Below, piece by piece: positions 29,430-36,002 of a DNA stretch of 64,000 bases. Origin of the DNA: Phycisphaerae bacterium (GTDB taxonomy: Bacteria > Planctomycetota > Phycisphaerae > Phycisphaerales > UBA1924). Each line of letters opens with the position of its first letter. Positions within the stretch are counted from its first letter, which is position 1. The notes beneath the pieces were generated by a model, which had not been told where the DNA came from, ran no database searches, and saw only the letters and a list, made by a program, of their open reading frames with translations. Both the position numbers and the translations under genes were made by a program. The stretch is from assembly GCA_016793805.1 (NCBI GenBank), contig JAEUIZ010000040.1:248001-312000 (forward strand), read 5' to 3'.

Positions 29430-30446
29430 CTACGCGTACCGGCGCTCCGCGCCCCTGCGCTCTCCTCCCGTCCGCTTGCTCCCGACCCCCACCACAAGCC
29501 CCGGCCCCTTCGCATCGGCCTCCCCCGCCAGCGGCGTCACCCGCACGCCCGCCAGCCCCGCCTCCTCCATCATCCCCGCCAGCCGATCCATCGAGAACCC
29601 GAGGTGCGCGTGCCCCATCGTCCGGCGATACTCCTCGCGGTCGTGCTCGAGCATGTCGATCACCAGTGCCGTCCCGCCCCCACGATCGGTTCGCAGCACC
29701 CGCGCCATCTCCCGCAGCGCCTGCACAGGATCGGCCAAGTGGTGCAACACCAGCACGCACACCGCCGCGTCCACCGACGCGTCGGCCATCGGGAGCGCGT
29801 CGAGTTTCGCCCTGACAAACTCGACGTTCGACATCCCGCCCAGCCCCCCCAATCGCCCCCGTGCCGCCTCCAGCATCGCCTCCGACTGGTCCACCGCGAC
29901 CACGCGCTGAACGTGCGGCGCCAGGTGCTCGGCCGCCTCGCCCGTCCCGCACCCCAGGTCTGCGACCGTCCAGTGCGCGGGAATCAGCCCCAGCAGCCCG
30001 CGGGCCGTGAATCCGCCGCCGCCCGAACCGAACAGCCGAGCGCGAACCTGGCTCCACTCTCCCGCCACCTGGTTGAAAAACGCCTGGCTATCCAGCCGAC
30101 GCTCCGCGAGCACGTCCCGCAGACGGCGCACGTCCTCGGCCCGCTGGGCCGCGTGGTCCGGCTGGTCGCGCACCACGATCCAGATCGCCCTCGCGGCCTG
30201 CGACAGGTCATCCAGCACCAGCCGGTACAGCGTCGCTGGACCCGCCGAGCGCTTCACCAGCCAGCCCGCCTCGCTCAGCACCTTCAGGTGTCGGCTCACC
30301 GTGGACTGAGGGAGTTGCACCACGCGCGCCAGTTCGCCAACGGAGAGTTCTTCCTGCTCCAGCACCATCGCCAGCCGCAGACGCACTCGGTCGGCGAGCG
30401 AGCCCAGGAGCGATTCAGTCCTATAATGTGTGGACCCGTGTTTCAT
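29430..30446 (-). CDS. ArsR-family regulator fused to SAM-dependent methyltransferase (SahR-like)
   Basis: A 338-residue fusion. Residues 10-80 are an ArsR winged helix (SVGELARVVQLPQSTVSRHLKVLSEAGWL, key part residues 35-63). Residues about 120-325 are a class I methyltransferase with VADLGCGTGE at 161-170 and VLHHL near 235. Fusions of this kind next to ahcY are known and are thought to sense SAM or SAH and repress methionine-cycle genes. ATG at 30446 begins MKHGSTHYRTES and lies inside the 22-bp dyad, so the protein probably represses itself and ahcY. The same dyad precedes metH. The methyltransferase domain may only bind ligand; whether it is catalytic is unknown. Confidence 0.9.
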   Translation of the reverse strand: MKHGSTHYRTESLLGSLADRVRLRLAMVLEQEELSVGELARVVQLPQSTVSRHLKVLSEAGWLVKRSAGPATLYRLVLDDLSQAARAIWIVVRDQPDHAAQRAEDVRRLRDVLAERRLDSQAFFNQVAGEWSQVRARLFGSGGGGFTARGLLGLIPAHWTVADLGCGTGEAAEHLAPHVQRVVAVDQSEAMLEAARGRLGGLGGMSNVEFVRAKLDALPMADASVDAAVCVLVLHHLADPVQALREMARVLRTDRGGGTALVIDMLEHDREEYRRTMGHAHLGFSMDRLAGMMEEAGLAGVRVTPLAGEADAKGPGLVVGVGSKRTGGERRGAERRYA

Positions 30447-30463
30447 CCGTATATCCGGATGAA
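30442..30463. promoter_or_regulatory. Putative ArsR-type operator at the regulator-ahcY unit
   Basis: TTCATCCG-TATATC-CGGATGAA is a perfect 8-bp inverted repeat with a 6-bp spacer. The start codon of the ArsR-methyltransferase gene (30446-30444, minus strand) falls in the left half-site. The near-identical copy at 16495-16516 lies before metH. No convincing -35/-10 pair was found around it. A plus-strand TATAAT at 30422-30427 lies inside the coding region and is probably chance. Confidence 0.75.
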
Positions 30464-30588
30464 GTGTAATAGGAAGTCGCAAGAAGTCAATCGCACGTCC
30501 TGCTCGCGCGCCGGATGACCACGTGTGGCACGGGTGAGCCGCACGGGAGTCGAGGGCAGGTGCGGTCTCGGGAACAGCGGCGGAGCGA

Positions 30589-31254
30589 TCAGCGCATGGG
30601 CTGGTCGTCAACAGGCGGGAGGGCGAGGCTCGGGCCCGGAATCTCGCCGAGTTCGCGGATGCGGGCGTTGACGGCGTCGTTGGCGGTGTCGAAGGAGAGC
30701 GCGGTGCGGAGTCGGCGGAGTTCGTTTTTCTTGTCGCCGATGGAGCGGTAGAACTCGGCGAGGGCGAGTTGGGGCTGGATCGTCCGTCCGCCGTCGAGCG
30801 CCGCGCCGCGGAGCAGGGCGTGCTCGGCGCCGTCGGCATCGCCGGACTTGGCGAGGTAGCGGCCCCAGCGCAGGTACGCGTCAGACGACCCGTTGCTCTC
30901 GGCCTGGGCGCGCAGGAATCGGTCGAGTTCGGTGGTCTGCTTGGACTCAAAGAGAGCCCGGGCGTAGGTCTCGACGGCGTCCTGATTCATGGGCCGAAGG
31001 TGGAAGGCCGCGGAGGCGTGCTCGGCGGCCTCGGCGGGGTTGCCCAGGGCCAGCAGGCTCTTGGCCAGGAGCAGGCGGATCTCCGGCTCGCCGGGGTTGC
31101 GCTCGACGTACTCGGCGAAGTCGGCGCGGGCCTTCTCGTATTGGCCTCGGTTGAAGGCTCGCTCCCCGTGCTCGCGGACTGTGGGGAGCGGGCGCGTGGA
31201 GTTGCACGCGGCAAGGAGGGGGAGAACGGCCAGGACGAGGGCGAATCGACGCAT
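30589..31254 (-). CDS. TPR-repeat lipoprotein
   Basis: A 221-residue protein. The start MRRFALVLAVLPLLAACNST has a lipoprotein signal with lipobox LLAAC, so it should be acylated on Cys-17 and held in a membrane. About four TPR repeats follow (GERAFNRGQYEKARADFAEY, then AEAAEHASAAFHLRPMNQDA and two more degenerate units). Function unknown; TPR lipoproteins commonly serve as scaffolds, including pilus (PilF-like) assembly factors. It lies 95 bases downstream of the prepilin-like membrane protein at 31350 and may share its operon. Confidence 0.85.
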   Translation of the reverse strand: MRRFALVLAVLPLLAACNSTRPLPTVREHGERAFNRGQYEKARADFAEYVERNPGEPEIRLLLAKSLLALGNPAEAAEHASAAFHLRPMNQDAVETYARALFESKQTTELDRFLRAQAESNGSSDAYLRWGRYLAKSGDADGAEHALLRGAALDGGRTIQPQLALAEFYRSIGDKKNELRRLRTALSFDTANDAVNARIRELGEIPGPSLALPPVDDQPMR

Positions 31255-31349
31255 GGGAATGCTCCGTCATTCCGCCGGGCGGAAGGCCCACATGGTATCG
31301 GCGAAATGGAAGCGGGGCGCTCGTGCTGGCCGGGGTTCAGGACCGGGTT

Positions 31350-32552
31350 TCACGGCCCGAGGAAGGTGTCGTCGGCAGCCGACGGGAGCTCGTTGCCGCG
31401 GAGCGAGGTGGCGGGGCGGTTGCGCCCGGAGCCGAAGTCGAGGCGGATCTCGATGGCGCGGGGGAGCCAGATGTTGTCGCCGTTCTTGAGGACGGGGGAT
31501 GAGGCCCATGCGGCGGAGGCGTCGGTGCGGAGGACGTGCTGCCCGGCGGAGAGGTGGTTGGGCGCGTTTTCGAGCGGATTGACGGCATGGCCCGCGACGG
31601 CGCGGAGCACCACGGGCGAGCGATCCGCGAGGACCACGGCGTTGGCCGGGTCCTGCCAGGTCGGACGGGTGGGCCCGAACATGATCTGGTAACTGTACGA
31701 GACCTCTTCGAGGCGGCGCCAATCGGTGGCGTCGGCGGAGGCGGGAGCGGTCGGGGCGAGCGGATTGCCCGGGCAGGCGAGGGAGGAGAGCGGGACGTAG
31801 CCGGCGCGGGAGAGGGCGAAGAGGTTGGCGGAGTTGGAGCGGTCGATGCCGCGACCGACGCTCCACCAGTCGTTCCCGCCCATGGAGGCAGCCGCGACGG
31901 GCATGGAGTCGCGATTGGCGTGGGCATAGGCCGAGAGGGCCGCGGCGGTCGTCCCGAGGTTCCCGAGGCACAGGGCCCGGCGGCCCTGCTCGCGCACGGC
32001 GGAGAGGACCGGGAGCGCCACGCTCATGCCCAGCAGGACGACGGCGGCGACGGAGAGGAGGTCGGAGAGACGGATGCCGGTGCGGCGGCGGCGGATCTGG
32101 TCGAGGTCGAGGGCGGACTCGCGGCGGTCGATCTCGGCCTGCACGCGGGCGAGCGTGCGATCGGCGAGAGCGGCGAGGGCGTGATGGTCGGCGTCGCCGG
32201 TTGTGGTGACCAGGCGAGCGAGCGCGTCGTGGCGGTGCGCGCGCTCGCGGAGCGAGGCGGGCACGGCCGCGGGATCGCCCCCAGCCATGACCCAGGCGTC
32301 CAGGGCCTCGTCGTCGAGGTGGTGCAGGCGCGGGCCGTGGCTCTCGGCGGCTCGCAGGACGCGGGTCATGGTGACATCGACGAGCGTGGGGCTGGCCTTG
32401 GCCGTGGAATCGAGGAGCGAGAGGAGGGAGGCGAGCCGATGCGCACGAGCGTCGGCAGGATCGGGCGACAGACCCGCCGCAAGGAGGCGATCGAGGGCCT
32501 GCGCATCGGCGGACACGAGAGCGTCGGAGTGTGCGAAGTCGTTGGTCGTCAT
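31350..32552 (-). CDS. Membrane protein: candidate anti-sigma N-terminus with DUF1559-like C-terminus
   Basis: A 400-residue protein starting three bases after an ECF sigma gene stop, so almost certainly its partner. Residues 1-160 are soluble, helical and charged, without a zinc-finger HxxxCxxC motif. One membrane span lies at about 162-185 (RLSDLLSVAAVVLLGMSVAL). The extracytoplasmic part begins VREQGRRALCLGNLGTTAAA, which resembles the start of planctomycete DUF1559 prepilin-like proteins (xxRxxCxNNLKQxxLAxxxY), and continues to a pattern of ACPGNPLAP, SYSYQIMFG and DRSPVVLRA typical of them. Inferred job: holding the sigma factor at the membrane and sensing an external signal. I know no named family with this exact fusion. 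Confidence 0.75.
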   Translation of the reverse strand: MTTNDFAHSDALVSADAQALDRLLAAGLSPDPADARAHRLASLLSLLDSTAKASPTLVDVTMTRVLRAAESHGPRLHHLDDEALDAWVMAGGDPAAVPASLRERAHRHDALARLVTTTGDADHHALAALADRTLARVQAEIDRRESALDLDQIRRRRTGIRLSDLLSVAAVVLLGMSVALPVLSAVREQGRRALCLGNLGTTAAALSAYAHANRDSMPVAAASMGGNDWWSVGRGIDRSNSANLFALSRAGYVPLSSLACPGNPLAPTAPASADATDWRRLEEVSYSYQIMFGPTRPTWQDPANAVVLADRSPVVLRAVAGHAVNPLENAPNHLSAGQHVLRTDASAAWASSPVLKNGDNIWLPRAIEIRLDFGSGRNRPATSLRGNELPSAADDTFLGP

Positions 32553-32555
32553 GGG

Positions 32556-33158
32556 CTAGGTGGGGCTGTTCGGGGTGCTGACGGCACGCCAGTGCTTGGC
32601 GAACGAGGCGACCGCGGCGTGTAGGCGCGACTTGACCGTGCCCAGAGGGATCTCGAGTTCGTCGGCGATCTGGGCGTAACTGAGGCGTTGGAAGTACGCG
32701 AGCAGGAGGATCTCGCGGAGGGAGAGGGGCATGCGGTCGACGGCCTGCTGCACGAGTCGGTCCTGGTCGGCGGATTCGAGACGCCGGTCCGGGGGTGGGA
32801 TGTCGATCTCCATCAGGTCCACGTAGGTCGGGCCGGAATCCCCCGAGCCGCCCGCCACCGGGGCCGACAGGTCCACTTCCTGCCGACGCACTCTCTTACG
32901 TAGGAGGTCCCGTGCCTTGTTCGCGGCAATCGTGAACATCCAGGGCTTGAATCGCCGGGTGGGGTCGAAACTGTCCATCGAAAGGTGAACCTGGAGGAAG
33001 GTCTCCTGGAAGACATCCTCGGCGGAGGACCGATCACCCGTCAGGCGAACGAGGAAGCGGAGGAGGTCGTCCTGATGCCGTTCGATAAGGCTTCTGAAGG
33101 CCGCGGAATCGCCTTGTCGGTAGTCCTCCAGGAGTTGCTCATCGCTGCGTTGGGGCAC
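32556..33158 (-). CDS. ECF RNA polymerase sigma factor
   Basis: A 200-residue sigma factor. Region 2: LLRFLVRLTGDRSSAEDVFQETFLQVHL and RFKPWMFTIAANKARDLLRK in conserved short blocks (AEDVFQETF at about residue 48, WMFTIAANKARD near 75). Region 4: LPLSLREILLLAYFQRLSYAQIA and PLGTVKSRLHAA near 160-185. The start is a GTG at 33158 with no ribosome site; 12 bases upstream on the minus strand is a run of 12 C. Three bases separate the stop from the next gene, its probable anti-sigma partner. Confidence 0.9.
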   Translation of the reverse strand: MPQRSDEQLLEDYRQGDSAAFRSLIERHQDDLLRFLVRLTGDRSSAEDVFQETFLQVHLSMDSFDPTRRFKPWMFTIAANKARDLLRKRVRRQEVDLSAPVAGGSGDSGPTYVDLMEIDIPPPDRRLESADQDRLVQQAVDRMPLSLREILLLAYFQRLSYAQIADELEIPLGTVKSRLHAAVASFAKHWRAVSTPNSPT

Positions 33159-33170
33159 GGTCAGGGTTTC

Positions 33171-33182
33171 GGGGGGGGGGGG
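33171..33182. repeat. Homopolymer G12/C12 tract upstream of an ECF sigma gene
   Basis: Twelve consecutive G on the plus strand (C on the sigma-factor strand), 13-24 bases upstream of the GTG start at 33158. Such tracts slip during replication and can also be miscounted in sequencing. Confidence 0.95.
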
Positions 33183-33259
33183 ATGGGTGAAGTACGCCCG
33201 CGGAGGTCAGCGGATCGCCCCGGAGCACGAATTGGGGGTGGGCGAGTTTATCGGGCGGA

Positions 33260-33568
33260 TTAGAGGATTTCGCCCGTGCGACGCGAGAACGAGATGCCGC
33301 GGGCTGGGGGGAAGCGGCGGAGTCCTTCAGAACGGAGGGCCGGGGCGTAATCGCGGATGTAGATGTCGTAGAGGTCGCGGGTGGAGAACGTGTACCGAAC
33401 CTCGACTTGGACGGGCGAGGGTGGCTCGGTGATTCGGATGATAGAAGCGGCATGGGCACCGTGGCGGATGACCGCGTCGATGTGCCCGTCTTCGAGCCAG
33501 GCGATGTACTCGTCGCGGGTGGCGAGGTCCGGGAAGGAGGCGACGACGGTGTAGGCGATGGCGGGCAT
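33260..33568 (-). CDS. DUF4286-family small protein
   Basis: A 102-residue protein starting MPAIAYTVVASFPDLATRDEYIAWL. The pattern YTVxxxFPDxxxxxEYxxWLxxGHxxxVxxxGA with a following VEVRYTF and a C-terminal YAPALRSEGLRRFP matches the small DUF4286 family, which has a ferredoxin-like (dimeric alpha/beta barrel) look; function unknown. ATG at 33568 chosen over an upstream start because the extra residues (MCLSHQTHPYRL) do not fit the family and would overlap the divergent sigma gene. Confidence 0.8.
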   Translation of the reverse strand: MPAIAYTVVASFPDLATRDEYIAWLEDGHIDAVIRHGAHAASIIRITEPPSPVQVEVRYTFSTRDLYDIYIRDYAPALRSEGLRRFPPARGISFSRRTGEIL

Positions 33569-33631
33569 GGGTGACGATAGGATGACGCGGCGGGGCAATA
33601 GGGCCAGCGTCGCGAGCGTTAGGCGGTAAGG

Positions 33632-34207
33632 ATGCGTCTGGTGGCTCAGGCACACGATCCTCAGCCCGAAGACGCGGACGAGTTGTCTCGCTTGCTCGCG
33701 GCCGCGGCGGCGGGCGATCCCGAGGCGTGGCGGGAGGTGGTTCGACGGTATGCGAGGCGGGTGTTCGCGCTGGCCAAGAGCCGGTGTCGAAACAACGAGG
33801 TAGCCGAGGAGGTCACGCAGTCCGTGTTCGCGACCGTGGCGGCCAAGTTGGGAGGGGGCGGGTACTCGGAGCGAGGGCGCTTCGAGGCGTGGCTGTTCCG
33901 CGTCGCGATGAACCGGATCCGGGACCAGATCCGGCGTCGAACACGGCAGAGGACGCCCGTGGACGGGGCCGCGGCGCTGGAGGATGCGGCAGGGTCGGAT
34001 ACGCTCCCCGTCGACCTGTCGGCGCTACGCGCGGCGATGGATCGGCTGAGCGAGGCGGACCGGGAAGTTGTCGAGTTGCGTCATCACGCGGGCATGGGCT
34101 TCCGCGAGATGTCCGAGTTGCTCGGAGAACCACTCGGGACGCTCCTGGCGCGGCACCATCGGGCGCTGCGGAAGTTGCGGGGGCTTTTGCAGGGGGACGA
34201 CGCATGA
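33632..34207 (+). CDS. ECF RNA polymerase sigma factor
   Basis: A 191-residue sigma factor. Region 2: GDPEAWREVVRRYARRVFALA and AEEVTQSVFATVAAKL near residues 57-72, then RFEAWLFRVAMNRIRDQIRR. Region 4: LSEADREVVELRHHAGMGFR and LLGEPLGTLLARHHRALRKLR. In region 4.2 GTLLAR replaces the common GTVKSR, slightly atypical. Its stop overlaps the next start (ATGA). First gene of a three-gene unit with a membrane protein and a secreted coiled-coil protein; divergent from the DUF4286 gene. Confidence 0.9.
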   Translation: MRLVAQAHDPQPEDADELSRLLAAAAAGDPEAWREVVRRYARRVFALAKSRCRNNEVAEEVTQSVFATVAAKLGGGGYSERGRFEAWLFRVAMNRIRDQIRRRTRQRTPVDGAAALEDAAGSDTLPVDLSALRAAMDRLSEADREVVELRHHAGMGFREMSELLGEPLGTLLARHHRALRKLRGLLQGDDA

Positions 34208-34620
34208 AAGAGCACGACGTGCAGGCGATGGGCGAGATGCTGGACCGGCTCGCGGAGCGCGAGCGGGCGTCGGCGGGCGCTGGGCTCGAGGCGCGCGTGA
34301 CGCTGCAATCCGCGGGATCGATCTCGCCCGCGGCGAGTGCCATGCGGCTTGGCGGCGACACCGGCGGACGGGTCGGCGCATGGACGATTCGGATCGCGGC
34401 CGCGGTCGCGATCGCGGGCGGGGTTGTCGCGGCTTGGACGGCGCGGCAGGCGGGCACGGGGCCGAGCGAACTCGCCTCGATCGCCGAGTTGGAGCACGCC
34501 TGGTCGCAGGTCGAGGATCGCGAGTGGAGCACGCTGGACGCGCGGATCAGGGACCTGGCCGACGAGGCGGACCGGCTCGACGGATGGAAGGACACGATGT
34601 TTGACGAGGGGGCGATGTGA
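34204..34620 (+). CDS. Small single-span membrane protein, candidate anti-sigma factor
   Basis: A 138-residue protein. Residues 1-60 are cytoplasmic and start MKEHDVQAMGEMLDRLAERE. One span lies at about 62-80 (IRIAAAVAIAGGVVAAW). The external part (about 80-138) is helical and acidic (ELASIAELEHAWSQVEDREW). No zinc-binding motif, but size, topology and overlap with the sigma gene (ATGA) fit an anti-sigma factor. It overlaps the next gene too (TGATG). Homology to a known family is not visible to me. Confidence 0.7.
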   Translation: MKEHDVQAMGEMLDRLAERERASAGAGLEARVTLQSAGSISPAASAMRLGGDTGGRVGAWTIRIAAAVAIAGGVVAAWTARQAGTGPSELASIAELEHAWSQVEDREWSTLDARIRDLADEADRLDGWKDTMFDEGAM

Positions 34621-35462
34621 TGCGTCTCTGCGTGGCGATCGTGCTGGCGGGGGCGTCGGTGGCGCTGGGGCAGGCGGATCCCGCGGGTCGTGACGGCTCG
34701 CGAGCGGCGCGGGCGAGGGAGCAGGTCGCGGCGCAGCCTCCGCGGGGGGAGCGGGCGGAGGCTGGGGCGCTGCGCGAGCGCTTGCAGCGCCGGCTGAGCG
34801 ACCTGGAGCAGTGGTCGGATCGTGTGCGCCGCGCGATCGCCGCGCTGGATGCGGGAGCAACGCCCGGCGAGGTGGCGGCGGTGGCCGAGCCCGTGGGCCG
34901 GCGCGACGCGGACCGGGCCGCCGAGACCCCGCCCACCGCGATCGAGCGGGAGCGTGTGCTGGCGTTCCTTCGTCGGCACGTCCCGGAGATGGCGGATCGG
35001 ATCGAGGAGATGATGCGGCGCGAGCCCGCGGCGGGCGAGCGGATCCTCGCGCGGATCGAGCGACAGGTGCGCGAGATCCAGGCCGAGCCCGACCCGGAAC
35101 TTCGCGAGATCAAGATCGGGGAGGCGCGCGGGCAGTGGCGGCTGGCGGAGGCCACGCGGGCGCTCGCGCAGGCGATCCGACGCGGGGATGGGCCGGAACG
35201 GGTCGAGACGGCGCGTGAGGCGGTGCGCGTGCTGCTCCGCGAGCAGTTCGACCTGCGGATGCGGCGACAGGACCGGGAACTGTCGAGGCTGGAGCGACGG
35301 GTCGGACAACTGCGGAAGGAACGCGAGGAGATGCTCGGCAAGCGGGACGAGTCGATCGACGGGCGACTTCAGCAGATCGAGCAGAACGCGAGCGCGGAGC
35401 CGGAGTCGCCGCGACGCGGGGATCGGCGCCGGCCCGAGGACGAGAAGAAGCCGGATCGCTGA
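34620..35462 (+). CDS. Exported coiled-coil protein, third gene of the sigma unit
   Basis: A 280-residue protein with signal peptide MRLCVAIVLAGASVALGQ. The rest is almost all charged helix rich in Arg, Glu and Ala, with heptad-like segments (about 45-70 and 195-260, e.g. RLERRVGQLRKEREEMLGKR) and a Lys/Glu/Pro tail. Its layout recalls periplasmic helical sensors such as CpxP/ZraP, but no LTxxQ motif is seen, so function is unknown. ATG at 34620 (alternative GTG 34617) overlaps the previous stop, indicating coupled translation with the sigma and membrane genes. Confidence 0.75.
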   Translation: MRLCVAIVLAGASVALGQADPAGRDGSRAARAREQVAAQPPRGERAEAGALRERLQRRLSDLEQWSDRVRRAIAALDAGATPGEVAAVAEPVGRRDADRAAETPPTAIERERVLAFLRRHVPEMADRIEEMMRREPAAGERILARIERQVREIQAEPDPELREIKIGEARGQWRLAEATRALAQAIRRGDGPERVETAREAVRVLLREQFDLRMRRQDRELSRLERRVGQLRKEREEMLGKRDESIDGRLQQIEQNASAEPESPRRGDRRRPEDEKKPDR

Positions 35463-35528
35463 GACCTTCGGGACGCGGGGGCGGTGGGAACTACTTTCGG
35501 CGGGGCGTCGCGCGGCGGAGCCCGGGGC

Positions 35529-35903
35529 TCAGGAGACGATCGAGCCCGGCGGAAGGTCGCCAGCGGGCGTGAGCACGACGACGCGACGCGGCGCGCCCTC
35601 GGCGGTTGGTGGTTCGGAGCCGGCCAGCAGCATCCCGCGTGATTCCTCGCCGCGGATCACGCGGGGCGCGAGGTTGGCGACGAGGATGACGAGTTTCCCG
35701 ACCATTTGCTCGGCGGTGTAGTTGTCGCGGATGCCGGAGCAAATCTGGCGCGGCGTCCCGCTGCCGTCGTCTACCTGAAGTTTGAGGAGGCGGTCGGCGC
35801 CGGGGTGGTTCTCGGCGTGGATGACGCGGGCGACGCGGAGGTCGATCTTGGCGAAGTCCTCGTAGGTGATCTGGGGCTTGGGAGTCGGTGCGGGATCGGC
35901 CAT
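35529..35903 (-). CDS. tRNA-binding OB-fold protein (CsaA / MetG C-terminal-like)
   Basis: A 124-residue EMAP/Trbp111-type domain. DFAKIDLRVARVIHAENHPGADRLLKLQVDDG (key: DLRVARV at about 23-29 and HPGADRLLKLQVD near 36-48) and RQICSGIRDNYTAEQMVGKLV, NLAPRVIRGEESRGMLLAG are the family signatures. Stand-alone forms bind tRNA as dimers or act as the CsaA chaperone; the same domain ends bacterial methionyl-tRNA synthetase. Which role applies cannot be told, since metG is not in the window. ATG at 35903 has AGGAG eight bases upstream. It lies 99 bases downstream of the giant pilus-like gene. Confidence 0.88.
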   Translation of the reverse strand: MADPAPTPKPQITYEDFAKIDLRVARVIHAENHPGADRLLKLQVDDGSGTPRQICSGIRDNYTAEQMVGKLVILVANLAPRVIRGEESRGMLLAGSEPPTAEGAPRRVVVLTPAGDLPPGSIVS

Positions 35904-36002
35904 GGGAAAGGCTCCTGTGGGGAGCGGAGGGTACGCGCCGAGCGAGGTCGGGGCGCGCGGGCGGGACGTCCGTGCCACGAGCGGAGTCGGGCGCCGCGCG
36001 GA

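Noticed and set aside
30422-30427. Perfect TATAAT on the plus strand
   Set aside because: It is inside the ArsR-methyltransferase coding region on the wrong strand for any nearby gene and has no -35.
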